Position numbers and translations under genes: made by a program. A stretch of DNA of 64,000 nucleotides. It comes from Paracoccaceae bacterium. Lineage in GTDB: Bacteria; Pseudomonadota; Alphaproteobacteria; Rhodobacterales; Rhodobacteraceae. Each line of letters begins with the position of its first letter. Position 1 is the stretch's first letter. Positions 1 to 9,868 of this stretch are shown in pieces. The stretch lies in the NCBI GenBank assembly GCA_022843025.1, contig JALHOL010000008.1:124001-188000 (forward strand), given 5' to 3'. The notes under the pieces were generated by a model. It was given only the letters and a program-made list of their open reading frames with translations, had not been told where the DNA came from and ran no database searches.

Positions 1-661
1 TGGCCAGACCTTCGACCTGATGGAACATCGGGGTGTGGGTCTGGTCCATGTCCATCCGGTAGACGCGGCCGGGGGCGATCACCCGGATCGGCGCGCCCTG
101 TTCCGTCATGGCGCGGATTTGGACCGGGCTGGTATGGGTGCGCAGCACATGGGGCGGGCGGTTGTCGCCGGGGGCGCGGTGCATGAAGAAGGTGTCATGC
201 TCTTGCCGCGCGGGGTGTTCCGGCGGGATGTTCAGCGCGTCGAAGTTGTACCAGTCGGATTCCACCTGCGGGCCTTCGGCCACGGCAAAGCCCATATCGG
301 CGAAGATGGCAGTCAGTTCTTCCATCACCTGGGACACGGGATGGATGGTGCCGCGCGGGCGCGGGCGACCGGGCAGGGTGACATCAAGCCATTCCGTGCG
401 CAGACGTTCGTCCAGTGCGGCATCGGCAAGGCCTGCCTTGCGGGCGCGCAGGGCGGCGTCAATCTCATCCTTCAGCACGTTCAGCATGGCCCCGGCGGCC
501 TTGCGGGCATCAGGTTCCATCTTGCCGAGGGTGGCCATCATGGCGCTGATTTCGCCCTTTTTGCCAAGGGCCGCGACGCGCACCTCTTCCAGCGCGGATT
601 CGTCCGCGGCCGTGGCGACGGCGGTCAGATACTTGGCCTTGAGCGTGTCGAGCCCGTCCAT
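1..661 (-). CDS. pheS: Phenylalanine--tRNA ligase alpha subunit (3' end beyond window)
   Basis: This is the first 220 residues of the catalytic alpha subunit of the heterotetrameric enzyme that charges tRNA-Phe in the cytoplasm. The start is the ATG at 659-661, preceded on the minus strand by a strong AGGAGG. The N-terminal coiled region is followed by the class II synthetase core, with the motif 2 stretch [13 protein letters not shown] near residue 190 and VYRMD near residue 210. The stop lies beyond the left edge, so the gene is cut by the window and not broken. It follows rpmI-rplT, the usual infC-rpmI-rplT-pheST order, but an SGNH lipoprotein gene and a terminator stand in between. Confidence 0.97.
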   Translation of the reverse strand, partial: MDGLDTLKAKYLTAVATAADESALEEVRVAALGKKGEISAMMATLGKMEPDARKAAGAMLNVLKDEIDAALRARKAGLADAALDERLRTEWLDVTLPGRPRPRGTIHPVSQVMEELTAIFADMGFAVAEGPQVESDWYNFDALNIPPEHPARQEHDTFFMHRAPGDNRPPHVLRTHTSPVQIRAMTEQGAPIRVIAPGRVYRMDMDQTHTPMFHQVEGLA

Positions 662-766
662 GAAAGCCTCCTGAGGGTGCGGAGGGGTGGTAGCGGGAAG
701 GAACCCGCGATGCAAGGGGAAGGCCGGGGAATGGAGGGGAGGGCTGGCCTTCCCCGCGCCTGCGGG

Positions 767-1447
767 TCAGCCGCGCATAGCGGCTGCAATACGTGCGCCG
801 ATGGCGGCGCTGCCCTTGGGCGATGGGTGGATCATGTCCAGTTGATGCAGCGACGGGTCGCCATAGGGGACAAGGTCCGACATGGGCAGGAACGTCACCC
901 CGGCATCACGGGCGGCCATACGGGCGAGGCGACGGTCAAGCTCATCGCCATAAGGGCGGCAGGCGCGAACGGGGGTATAGAGCCCCGGATTGCGCAGATA
1001 GCCCGCATAGACAACCTTTGCCCCGCTTTGACGGATGCGCGACACAAGTTCCGGGATTGCACCGGCGGTGCCGTCCTTGTTGACCAGCCGGTCCACCATG
1101 CCGTTGCACATCCCGCAGCCGCAACCAAAGAGCAGGTCATTGCCGCCGCCGTTGATGACCACCCAATCCCAGTTTCCGGCCTTGAACTGCGCCGGAAGCC
1201 GCAGCCCCGCCGCACCCGAGATGGGCAGGTAATAGAAATAGCGCGACGCAACCACCGACCGATCAATCACCTCTTCGCCCAGCCGTGCTTCGATGGCATT
1301 GGCGACGGCCCGGCCCGATGTCCGGTTGGCCGCCATCATGGAATCACCCATCAGAAGGATGCGGGCATCCTTGCTGCTGGCGGTGACGGTTTCGCCGCAG
1401 CCAAGCAGCAGGAAAAGGGACAGAAGGGCGATAAAAGGGCGCAGCAT
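767..1447 (-). CDS. SGNH/GDSL-type hydrolase, putative lipoprotein (226 aa)
   Basis: The protein looks like an SGNH-fold esterase or lipase-like hydrolase exported to the cell envelope. Its first 17 residues form a lipoprotein signal peptide ending in LLLGC, with Cys17 as the likely lipidation site. The catalytic GDS is at residues 34-36, a GGGND block III follows, and a DMIHPS block near the C terminus supplies the Asp/His. The ATG at 1447 was chosen over an in-frame ATG 41 codons upstream because it places the lipobox correctly; the Shine-Dalgarno is weak. It sits between rplT and pheS, an unusual place for such a gene. The substrate cannot be predicted. Confidence 0.85.
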   Translation of the reverse strand: MLRPFIALLSLFLLLGCGETVTASSKDARILLMGDSMMAANRTSGRAVANAIEARLGEEVIDRSVVASRYFYYLPISGAAGLRLPAQFKAGNWDWVVINGGGNDLLFGCGCGMCNGMVDRLVNKDGTAGAIPELVSRIRQSGAKVVYAGYLRNPGLYTPVRACRPYGDELDRRLARMAARDAGVTFLPMSDLVPYGDPSLHQLDMIHPSPKGSAAIGARIAAAMRG

Positions 1448-1702
1448 GATGCGGGGTCTTTCGGTCAAATGTTCGCGCGCAGGTTGCGGGCGAAGTGCGG
1501 AGGGATAAAGGCAAAGCTGGGGAAACAAGGTGCCATCCGGAATGAAAACGGAATTGGGTCCTGCAATCAAGGGATGCGGTCAATGCAATTTTGGGGTCCC
1601 TTCCCGTGGCGCGATACAGGGAAGAACGGACGCTGTGCCGGAAGGTTTACGCGGCACTGGCCAACTGTTTGTTGCCCGGAACGATGCTGACAATGGCGCA
1701 GC

Positions 1703-1730
1703 AAAAAGGCCGCCCGAGGGGCGGCCTTTT
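1703..1730. terminator. Intrinsic terminator downstream of rpmI-rplT
   Basis: The arms AAGGCCGCCC and GGGCGGCCTT are separated by GAG and flanked by A and T tracts on the two sides. The hairpin can therefore end transcription of rpmI-rplT on the minus strand. It lies about 25 bases after the rplT stop, so the SGNH gene and pheS probably have their own promoter or depend on readthrough. Confidence 0.8.
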
Positions 1731-1755
1731 CATAAGACGATCTGATCCGGATGGA

Positions 1756-2118
1756 TCAGGCCAGCGCGGCCTTGGCCTGCGCGGCGATGGCGTTGAACGC
1801 TTCGGGTTCGTGCACGGCCAGATCGGCCAGAACCTTGCGGTCGACTTCGATCCCGGCTTTCGCCAGACCGTTGATGAACTTCGAATAGGTCATCTCAAGA
1901 TCGAACAGCCGCACGGCCGCGTTGATCCGCTGGATCCACAGCGCGCGGAAGTTGCGCTTGCGGGTCTTGCGGTCGCGGGTGGCGTATTGGTTGGCCTTGT
2001 CGACTGCCTGGGTGGCGGTACGGAAGTTGCGCGAACGCGAACCGTAATAGCCGGCAGCGGCCTTGATGACTTTGCGGTGACGGGCGTGGGTCACGACACC
2101 GGATTTGACGCGGGACAT
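1756..2118 (-). CDS. rplT: 50S ribosomal protein L20
   Basis: L20 is a primary 23S rRNA binding protein needed early in large-subunit assembly. The 120-residue length is normal for the family. The N terminus carries the basic RVKSGV..ARH segment and the following [11 protein letters not shown] region, both characteristic of L20. It starts 12 bases after the rpmI stop and is co-transcribed with it. The ATG at 2118 has an upstream AAGGAGAAC ribosome binding site. Confidence 0.98.
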   Translation of the reverse strand: MSRVKSGVVTHARHRKVIKAAAGYYGSRSRNFRTATQAVDKANQYATRDRKTRKRNFRALWIQRINAAVRLFDLEMTYSKFINGLAKAGIEVDRKVLADLAVHEPEAFNAIAAQAKAALA

Positions 2119-2130
2119 CTGGTGTTCTCC

Positions 2131-2331
2131 TTACCGGTCGTAGGGCATGTACTTCTTGACGATCTTGCTGTCCGAGGGGGACAGCAGCATCGTGCCGGAA
2201 GCATCGCGAATGAACTTTGTCGTGCGCTTGATCATGCCGTGGCGTTTGCCGGCGACGCCGGCTTTGGCCCGACCGGAAGCCGTGAAGCTGAAACGCTTCT
2301 TGGCCGCCGACTTGGTCTTCATCTTGGGCAT
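2131..2331 (-). CDS. rpmI: 50S ribosomal protein L35
   Basis: This is a small basic protein of the large ribosomal subunit. The protein is 66 residues from the ATG at 2331 ([14 protein letters not shown]), the canonical L35 N terminus, and a GGAG sits just upstream. The open frame extends 13 codons further upstream, but that stretch has no family similarity. It pairs with rplT in the conserved rpmI-rplT order; no infC is found immediately upstream. Confidence 0.97.
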   Translation of the reverse strand: MPKMKTKSAAKKRFSFTASGRAKAGVAGKRHGMIKRTTKFIRDASGTMLLSPSDSKIVKKYMPYDR

Positions 2332-2460
2332 TTCCATCTCCGTGGTTGCAGGCGCGACTCGGCATGCCACTTTGGCCGGACGCGCGGGTATCGCAAGGTG
2401 GGCCGTATAGGCGGGGGTCGGTCGCGGCGCAAGGGGAAAAGCGAAGGAAAGGCGGCGCTG

Positions 2461-2685
2461 TCAGGGAAGATAGCGGCCCAGCACCTCGAAGAACAGATGC
2501 GGCAGGGCGGCGGGGTTCAGGCCCTGATTGCCGCCGATCACGCCCCAGGCCGCCATGCCGATGCCCAGCAGAATGCCAAGCCCCGCCACCAAAGGCGGGC
2601 GGTCGTCGATCAGGGCAGACATCAGCGACGGGATGGACAGGAACAGCAACACCAGCCCGAGGATGAGAAGAAGGTCGTAATCCAT
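2461..2685 (-). CDS. Small two-helix membrane protein (74 aa), paralogue of the next gene upstream
   Basis: This unrecognised protein begins MDYDLLLILGLVLLFLSIPS at the ATG at 2685, which has an AGGTGG ribosome binding site. It has two predicted membrane helices (about residues 3-22 and 32-52) joined by a short polar turn with DDRPP. It shares the LSIPSL(M/L)xA signature, the turn and the helix spacing with the protein encoded at 2795-3025, so the two look like a tandem duplication. No enzymatic motif is visible; a structural or regulatory membrane role is only a guess. Confidence 0.75.
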   Translation of the reverse strand: MDYDLLLILGLVLLFLSIPSLMSALIDDRPPLVAGLGILLGIGMAAWGVIGGNQGLNPAALPHLFFEVLGRYLP

Positions 2686-2794
2686 GCTGCCACCTGCACC
2701 CTGCCCGAACGGGCCACCACCACAGGCCAAGCCTTGCAGGAAGCGGCGCGGCGATCAAGCCACCGCTTTGGGGCAGGCGCGCTGCAAGACGGTG

Positions 2795-3025
2795 TTAGAA
2801 CAGCAGGGCGCGGAAGACACGGCCAAAGGCGGGGGGGATATCGTTCAGGGCATAGCCCGACGGGTTCCGCGCCATGGCAAGGCCGATCAGCACCACGCCC
2901 GTCAGGCCGATGATCGCGCCAAAGCGCGGCGCGCGATCTTCGGTCCAGGCGTTCAGAAGGGAAGGGATGGACAGCACGGCGAGAATGACGCCGATCACAA
3001 GCGAAAGATCATTGGTGTTTATCAC
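2795..3025 (-). CDS. Small two-helix membrane protein (76 aa), tandem paralogue
   Basis: The proposed start is a GTG at 3025 (VINTNDLSLVIG) preceded by GCGGGG. An in-frame TTG at 3040 is possible but lies inside an inverted repeat. Helix 1 contains LAVLSIPSLLNAW, then a DRAPR turn and a second helix around GAIIGLTGVVLIGLAM. The shared LSIPSL and DRxP features link it to the gene at 2461-2685. The family is unknown to me. It is transcribed in the same direction as pyk, 54 bases downstream, across a hairpin. Confidence 0.7.
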   Translation of the reverse strand: MINTNDLSLVIGVILAVLSIPSLLNAWTEDRAPRFGAIIGLTGVVLIGLAMARNPSGYALNDIPPAFGRVFRALLF

Positions 3026-3043
3026 AACAGCACCCCGCAACGA

Positions 3044-3074
3044 ACACGGCCCGCATCTGTGATGCGGGCCGTGT
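3044..3074. terminator. Long perfect hairpin after pyk
   Basis: Arms of 14 bases (ACACGGCCCGCATC and its complement) surround a TGT loop, ending five bases before the pyk stop codon. On the minus strand the hairpin is followed by a poor T run (TTCGTT), so it is either a weak terminator of pyk or an RNA-stabilising stem. It also lies immediately upstream of the small membrane-protein gene. Confidence 0.6.
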
Positions 3075-3078
3075 CAGA

Positions 3079-4527
<1,449 letters not shown>

Positions 4528-4666
4528 ATGCCTCGTTCCTTATGTAATTCATCATTTTGTCGTGGGCCGCGCGTGTTATGGCGCAATCGGTGGTTTGCCG
4601 CAACTGGCGCTTTTCCTTTCGTCAGAATAAATGACGAATTGATGAAAGCTCCAAAGGAAACCGGGT

Positions 4667-5407
4667 GTGAGTGCCTATCGGATCATCGGAGAGGATCGGC
4701 CGGGGCGGTGGCTGGTCACCTGTGACCACGCATCGAACCGGGTGCCGGACTGGGTGGCGGGTGGCGATCTGGGGATCGGGCCTGCGGATATGGGCCGCCA
4801 TATCGCCTATGACGTGGGCGCGGCCGGGCTGGCCGAGGCTTTGGGCGCAGGGCTGGACAGCCCGGTGATCCTGTCGGATTTCAGCCGTCTGGTGATAGAC
4901 CCGAACCGGGGCGAGGATGACCCGACGCTGGTGATGAAGCTGTATGACGGCACAATCATCCCGGCGAACCGGCATATTGATGCGGCGGGGGTGGCAGAGC
5001 GGCTGGACCGGCTGCACCGCCCCTATCACGGCGCCTTGGCACGGCTGGCGGGGCGGCGGCCGGATATGGTGATTCTGGCCATCCATTCCTTTACCCCCTG
5101 CCTGAAGGGGCGCGCGCCGCGCCCGTGGCATGTGGGGGTGCTTCATTCGCATCTGGACGAACGCCTGTCGCGCGCCCTGATTGACAGGCTGCGGGCCGAG
5201 CCGGACCTGTGCATCGGGGATAATGAGCCCTATTCCGGCCACCTGCCCGGCGACGCCATCGACCGCCATGCCTTGCAGCAGGGGCGGCTGAACACGCTGG
5301 TGGAACTGCGTAACGATCTGATCGCCAATCCGGCGGATCAGGCGGCATGGGCGGCGCGGCTGGTGCCTATGTTGCAGGAAGCGCTTGCCCGCGTGACGCG
5401 GGACTAA
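4667..5407 (+). CDS. N-formylglutamate amidohydrolase family protein (246 aa)
   Basis: This family hydrolyses N-formylglutamate or related N-acyl amino acids, as in histidine breakdown. The N-terminal VTCDHASNRVP, the SRLVIDPNR segment near residue 75 and IHSFTP near residue 130 are the conserved blocks. The start is a GTG at 4667 with AAAGGAAA upstream. No hut genes lie nearby, so a role in histidine degradation is not supported by context. It is divergent from pyk and has no downstream partner in the same direction before the RTX gene. Confidence 0.85.
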   Translation: MSAYRIIGEDRPGRWLVTCDHASNRVPDWVAGGDLGIGPADMGRHIAYDVGAAGLAEALGAGLDSPVILSDFSRLVIDPNRGEDDPTLVMKLYDGTIIPANRHIDAAGVAERLDRLHRPYHGALARLAGRRPDMVILAIHSFTPCLKGRAPRPWHVGVLHSHLDERLSRALIDRLRAEPDLCIGDNEPYSGHLPGDAIDRHALQQGRLNTLVELRNDLIANPADQAAWAARLVPMLQEALARVTRD

Positions 5408-5540
5408 TCCGACATACAGAAACGGTTGGCCGCCGGGGGGACGTTTGTATCCACAGTTAGACACAAATCGTCCCTAAGTTTGACTCAACTTCGTGATTCC
5501 ATATTACCTAAGTTGGATTGTGTTTTGTGCGAGTAAGATC

Positions 5541-6485
5541 ATGGGTTTCCTTTTGCTGCTGTCCCTTGTGCCCCTGGCGCTGCTTGGCGTTCTTGGTGGC
5601 GGGGATGATGATCCTGCGGCCGTGACGGATGATGGTGATGGCACCTCTGACGTCCGGACAGGCGGTTCTGGCGACAACAACTTTGAAGGCGATGGCGACG
5701 ACGACCTGCTGGCAGGTTTTGGGGGGGATGACACCCTGACTGGCCGCGGGGGCGAAGACCTGCTTGTCGGGGATACCGGCGATGATGTCCTTGTTGGCGG
5801 GGATGGTCAGGACCTGCTGTTGGGTGGCCGGGGTGAGGACCTTTTGCAAGGTGGGGCCGGAAACGACCTGATGATCGGCGGTCAGGGCGAAGACCGGCTG
5901 GAGGGCGAGGGCGGAGATGACCTTCTGATCGATACGTCTGGCAGCGCCGAAATGGATGGCGGCGCGGGCAATGACACGCTGGTCGGGCTAGGCCTGGGCA
6001 ATGACCGGCAGCTCTATGAGGCTGTGACAGAGCTGAACACCAATGGCTTTATCGCCGGGGTGACGTCGCAGTTCGGGCCGCAGTCGGAATCGTTCAACCG
6101 GATGCTGTTGCGCAACGTCCTGCCGTTGGAGAACGCGCCCAGCTTTGACACGATGCGCGGCGGCGCCGGGGATGACCTGCTGATCGGGGATGCCGGCGAT
6201 GTCATGACGGGCGGGGCCGGGTCGGATGTGTTTTCGGCGCTGACCCCACAAACGCCGGTTGCTCCGTCCGATCCGACCTTTGGGCAGGTGGTGCGGGTGA
6301 CGGATTGCAACCCGGTAGAAGACAAGCTTGAGGTGCAGACGCGGGCGCAAGGCGATGTGACCATCGCGGTTGAGCAACGCGATCAGGGCGTGATGGTCAG
6401 GGTGAACGGTGTCGATAGCATCTTCCTGCCGGGGCTGCGCGCCGATCAGGTGAACGTCAACGACATCACGCTGACGCGGCTCTAG
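5541..6485 (+). CDS. RTX calcium-binding repeat protein with hydrophobic N terminus (314 aa)
   Basis: The ATG at 5541 gives a hydrophobic leader (MGFLLLLSLVPLALLGVLGG), followed directly by an acidic D/G-rich segment and about ten RTX nonapeptides of the form GGxGxDxLx (about residues 40-135). A second short block with GGAGDDLLIG lies near residue 210. Between them is a non-repeat stretch of about 60 residues. The last 70 residues resemble the C-terminal domain of the RTX protein at 7099-8589 (NPxEDKxEx, LTRL end). RTX repeats fold on binding Ca2+ outside the cell. The N-terminal leader is unlike classical type I substrates, which lack one. An upstream GTG at 5493 would put 16 residues before the leader. 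Confidence 0.85.
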   Translation: MGFLLLLSLVPLALLGVLGGGDDDPAAVTDDGDGTSDVRTGGSGDNNFEGDGDDDLLAGFGGDDTLTGRGGEDLLVGDTGDDVLVGGDGQDLLLGGRGEDLLQGGAGNDLMIGGQGEDRLEGEGGDDLLIDTSGSAEMDGGAGNDTLVGLGLGNDRQLYEAVTELNTNGFIAGVTSQFGPQSESFNRMLLRNVLPLENAPSFDTMRGGAGDDLLIGDAGDVMTGGAGSDVFSALTPQTPVAPSDPTFGQVVRVTDCNPVEDKLEVQTRAQGDVTIAVEQRDQGVMVRVNGVDSIFLPGLRADQVNVNDITLTRL

Positions 6486-6607
6486 GACGCAGGCGGGGGC
6501 TGGCTGGGGTGTCTGGCCAGTGCGGGGTCCATTGCGGGGGCTGGTGCGGGGGCTGGTTCTTTCGGCCAAGGCGCGGCACTCTGGCAGCGAATGCAAGGAG
6601 TGCCGCC

Positions 6608-6922
6608 ATGACCGACCCGCAGATTGATGACGCAACGATGCAGGCGCTGGAAGCGGCGGCCTATCGCCGCCTGCGCGACCATCTGCGCAACCGGACCGAT
6701 GTGCAGAACATCGATCTGATGAACCTTGCCGGGTTCTGCCGCAACTGCCTGAGCCGCTGGATGGCCGAAGCGGCCGCCGAGGCGGGCGTGCCGCTGGGCA
6801 AGGAAGAGGCCAAGACGCTGGTCTATGGGATGCCCTATGACGACTGGAAGGCGCTGCATCAGGCCGAGGCGTCCGACAGCCAGAAAGCCGCCTTTACCGA
6901 GTCGTTCAAGACGCACGGCTGA
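6608..6922 (+). CDS. DUF1244 domain protein (104 aa)
   Basis: This is a small soluble helical protein of the DUF1244 family, widespread in proteobacteria and of unknown function. The AYRRLRDHL...NIDLMNLAGFCRNCLSRW core and the MPYDDWKALHQ segment identify it, and 104 residues is the usual length. The ATG at 6608 has an AAGGAG seven bases upstream. It stands alone between two RTX genes in the same orientation, with 122 and 176 bases of non-coding sequence on its sides, so it is probably an independent transcription unit. Confidence 0.9.
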   Translation: MTDPQIDDATMQALEAAAYRRLRDHLRNRTDVQNIDLMNLAGFCRNCLSRWMAEAAAEAGVPLGKEEAKTLVYGMPYDDWKALHQAEASDSQKAAFTESFKTHG

Positions 6923-7098
6923 CTGCGGTTCGGGAGGCGAACCGAATCGAACCGTGGTGAAGGCGAGGACGGTGGCAGGCGATTCCGTGGATTGTTAACA
7001 CGGGGTGAACAGTGCCGTGGTTTTGCCAAAATTCCTTTGTCGCTGCGTGATTCTTCGGCAATGTAGGGAAGTGAATTACCAGTCCGGAGTTTTGAGTC

Positions 7099-8589
7099 AT
7101 GAGTGCCCTGTTGTTGTTGCTGGCCCTGCCCTTGGCGGCACTGGCGAGTTCCTTTGACGGTCCGTCGTCCGACGATGATGATCCGGATCAGGAGGACGGG
7201 CTCGATAACTCCCGTATGGCCCCGCAGAGCGATGCACCAGACGCAGCGCCGGAGGCCGCGCCAGAGGCTGCGCCGCAGGCCAACAACAAAGGCAGCGTGC
7301 TGCGCGGGACGAATGGGGCGGACCGCCTGTCCGGGCTGCTGGGCGATGACACCCTGATCGGATCGGGCGGCGCGGACTCGCTGCAAGGCGGCGCGGGCGA
7401 TGACAATCTCTTTGGCGGTGCGGGGAATGATACCGGCCTTGGCGGAGCGGGCAACGATCTGCTCGTCGGGGGGCTGGGCAATGATTCGGTTGACGGGGGC
7501 CTTGGGGCGGATCGCCTGTACGGTGGGGCAGGCAATGACCTTGTGAGCGGTGGGGCCGGGCGTGACAGCCTGTTCGGCACCGACGGGGAAGATACGCTGC
7601 TGGGTGGGGATGATGAAGACATCCTGTCCGGAGGACGGGGTGTCGACTCGGTCTATGGCGGGAATGGGAACGACACCGTCACGATGTTCGACGACAGCGG
7701 GTCCGACCGGGTATTCCTTGGGGATGGGGATGACCTGCTGGCGGGTGCACCTGCGCTGACTGGTTTCCTTGCGCGCGGCGGGGCGGGCAATGACGACATG
7801 ACCGGCGGTCGGGGCGCAGATTCGCTGTTTGGCGAGTTGGGCAATGACACCCTGTCCGGGAATGGCGGGAATGACGAATTGTCAGGCGGCTTTGGCGAGG
7901 ACCGCATCTTTGGCGGGGCCGGAAATGACCTGATCGACGGGGCGAGCGAAGATGACAGCATTGCCGCAGGGTCCGGGAACGACACGGTGCTGGGCGGGTC
8001 GGGGGATGACAACGTCTTTGGCAACCTTGGCGATGATCTGCTGAGCGGTGATGATGGCGCTGACCGCATGTGGGGCGGTGACGGCAATGACCGGATGACC
8101 GGCGGCGAAGGGAATGACGCCGTGCGTGGCGAGGCAGGCAATGACACGCTGCTGGGGGCCGCCGGTGCCGACACGCTGGACGGTGGGGCGGGCAATGACA
8201 GCCTGTCTGGCGGGGATGGCAATGATGTCATCGATGGCGCAAGTCGGGCCCCCGGCGCGCAGGGCGGCCCGTCTGGTACGGATACGCTGGATGGCGGTGC
8301 CGGGAACGACATCATCCGCGCCGATGGCGGAGACCGGGTGACGATGGGCGCCGGGTCGGATGAACTGTTCGTGGCGAATGCGCAGAACATGGTGGTGACG
8401 GATTTCAATCCGGCCGAGGACAAGATCGAGATCGGCTACAACGGCACCAATCCGCCGGCGGTGACCTTGCAGCAGGTGGATGGCGCGGTGATCGTGCAGC
8501 TGGACGGCCAGCCTGCGCTGCGTCTGGAAGGGCAGACCCTGGCGTCAATGCAGGGTGTGAACTTTACCTTCACCCGGCTGGCGGCCTGA
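7099..8589 (+). CDS. RTX calcium-binding repeat protein with hydrophobic N terminus (496 aa)
   Basis: The ATG at 7099 follows CCGGAG and encodes MSALLLLLALPLAALASSF, a signal- or anchor-like leader. An acidic segment and an A/P/E-rich linker (DAAPEAAPEAAPQA) follow. Residues from about 75 to 425 are nearly continuous RTX repeats (GGAGNDxLxG), expected to form a long Ca2+-binding beta roll. The C terminus (DFNPAEDKIEIGY ... FTFTRLAA) is homologous to that of the RTX protein at 5541-6485. No type I secretion genes are in the window. An extracellular or surface structural role is inferred. Confidence 0.9.
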   Translation: MSALLLLLALPLAALASSFDGPSSDDDDPDQEDGLDNSRMAPQSDAPDAAPEAAPEAAPQANNKGSVLRGTNGADRLSGLLGDDTLIGSGGADSLQGGAGDDNLFGGAGNDTGLGGAGNDLLVGGLGNDSVDGGLGADRLYGGAGNDLVSGGAGRDSLFGTDGEDTLLGGDDEDILSGGRGVDSVYGGNGNDTVTMFDDSGSDRVFLGDGDDLLAGAPALTGFLARGGAGNDDMTGGRGADSLFGELGNDTLSGNGGNDELSGGFGEDRIFGGAGNDLIDGASEDDSIAAGSGNDTVLGGSGDDNVFGNLGDDLLSGDDGADRMWGGDGNDRMTGGEGNDAVRGEAGNDTLLGAAGADTLDGGAGNDSLSGGDGNDVIDGASRAPGAQGGPSGTDTLDGGAGNDIIRADGGDRVTMGAGSDELFVANAQNMVVTDFNPAEDKIEIGYNGTNPPAVTLQQVDGAVIVQLDGQPALRLEGQTLASMQGVNFTFTRLAA

Positions 8590-8621
8590 TACAGGGGGTG
8601 GCCTGATACGGGGGGTGGCGG

Positions 8622-9482
8622 TCAGACCGCCACCTTCCGCATTTCTTCGATGTACAACTCGCGCAGGCGGGCCACCACCGGGCCGGGCTTGCCTGCGCCG
8701 ACGGGATGGCCGTCGATTTCCACCACAGGCATCACAAAAATCGTCGCAGCGGTGGCGAAAGCCTCATCCGCCGCCTGTGCTTCGGCCACCGTGAAGGGGC
8801 GTTCTTCCACCTCGAATTGCGCCTCGGCGGCGAAGCGCAGCACGGCGGTGCGGGTGATGCCGTGCAGGATGTCATTGGTCAGCTGCCGCGTGATGATGCG
8901 GTTGCCCTTGATGATATAGGCGTTGTTCGAGGTGCCTTCGGTCACCATGCCGTCTTCGACCATCCAGCTGTCATCCACGCCGGCCTTTTTGGCCATCATC
9001 TTGGCCATGGAGGGATAGAGCAGCTGCACCGTCTTGATGTCGCGGCGGCCCCAGCGGATATCGGGGATCGAGATGACCTTGAACCCGGTCTTTGCGGCGG
9101 GCGCATCGGCAAGGTTCGGGATGTTCTGGGTAAAGGCTACGATGGTGGGCTTTACGCTGTCATCGGGAAAGAGGAAGGACCGGTCGCCGGGATTGCCGCG
9201 CGTGACCTGAAGGTAGATCATCCCCTGATCAATGCCGTTCAGGCGGATCAGTTCGCGGTGCATGTCCAGCAGGTCTGCATCCGAGCAAGGGGCCTGCATG
9301 TCCAGCTCATCCAGGCTGCGGTGCAGGCGGCGGGTATGGCCGTCAAAATCGATCAGCTTGCCATCCAGAACCGATGTCACCTCATACACCCCGTCCGCCA
9401 TCAGGAAGCCCCGGTCAAAGACGGATACCGTGGCCTGATCTTCGGGAAGATAGGTGCCGTTGACAAAGACGGTGCGGGTCAT
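8622..9482 (-). CDS. D-amino-acid transaminase (class IV PLP enzyme)
   Basis: This 286-residue fold-type IV aminotransferase interconverts D-alanine or another D-amino acid with its 2-oxo acid, supplying D-Glu or D-Ala for cell wall precursors. Visible features are FVNGTYLP and VFDRGFLMADGVYEV at the N terminus, the PLP lysine in RRDIKTVQLLYP near residue 145, and the EGTSNNAYI phosphate-binding segment. The ATG at 9482 follows GGGAG. Branched-chain transaminases share the fold, but this length and the DIKTVQLL motif favour the D-amino-acid type. Confidence 0.88.
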   Translation of the reverse strand: MTRTVFVNGTYLPEDQATVSVFDRGFLMADGVYEVTSVLDGKLIDFDGHTRRLHRSLDELDMQAPCSDADLLDMHRELIRLNGIDQGMIYLQVTRGNPGDRSFLFPDDSVKPTIVAFTQNIPNLADAPAAKTGFKVISIPDIRWGRRDIKTVQLLYPSMAKMMAKKAGVDDSWMVEDGMVTEGTSNNAYIIKGNRIITRQLTNDILHGITRTAVLRFAAEAQFEVEERPFTVAEAQAADEAFATAATIFVMPVVEIDGHPVGAGKPGPVVARLRELYIEEMRKVAV

Positions 9483-9594
9483 GGGGGGCTCCCTGCATTG
9501 CGGTTTGCAAGGGTTTGGGGGCAGGGGCGCGCAGGGTCAAGTGGGGAATTGCGAGGTGGGTTTGCGGGGGCGGCGATGTTGCGATGGAAGCAGG

Positions 9595-9624
9595 AATGAT
9601 ATACATTGTAAGAAGTATATCATT
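9595..9624. promoter_or_regulatory. Perfect 10-bp inverted repeat, likely VapBC operator
   Basis: AATGATATAC and its exact complement GTATATCATT are separated by ten bases, 16 bases before the antitoxin start codon. The site is strikingly AT-rich in a GC-rich genome. AbrB-type antitoxins bind such repeats as dimers to autorepress, so this is the probable operator. It would overlap the promoter -10 region. Confidence 0.8.
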
Positions 9625-9640
9625 TCGATGCGAGGGGCCG

Positions 9641-9868
9641 ATGCAGGTTGCAAAATGGGGAAATTCGCTGGCGGTGCGATTGCCTGCGGAACTGGTGCGC
9701 GAGTTGGATTTGCAGGAAGGCGATGACGTAACATTGCGTGCCGAGGCAGGGGGGTTCATCGTCGCCCGCGATGCCCGACCGGAGGAGATTTTGGCCGACC
9801 TGCGCCGCTTTCGCGGGCGGCTATCCGCCACGGATCGCCTCAGCCGCGACGCAGCCCATGAGCGGTGA
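9641..9868 (+). CDS. vapB: AbrB/MazE-type antitoxin of a VapBC-like pair (75 aa)
   Basis: The N-terminal half (MQVAKWGNSLAVRLPAELVR) is a SpoVT-AbrB swapped-hairpin DNA-binding domain, and the C-terminal tail is the expected toxin-neutralising segment. The ATG at 9641 has GAGGGG upstream and lies 16 bases past a perfect inverted repeat. Its last codons overlap the toxin gene by 11 bases, giving translational coupling. The gene should repress its own operon and neutralise the PIN-domain RNase. Confidence 0.9.
   Translation: MQVAKWGNSLAVRLPAELVRELDLQEGDDVTLRAEAGGFIVARDARPEEILADLRRFRGRLSATDRLSRDAAHER

Noticed and set aside
20-1690. A 556-codon plus-strand frame over pheS and the SGNH gene
   Set aside because: Antisense shadow caused by high third-position GC; no ribosome binding site or domain.
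6923-7098. Possible tRNA-like words (GGTTCG, GAATCGAACC) upstream of the second RTX gene
   Set aside because: They do not fold into a cloverleaf and lack acceptor-stem pairing.
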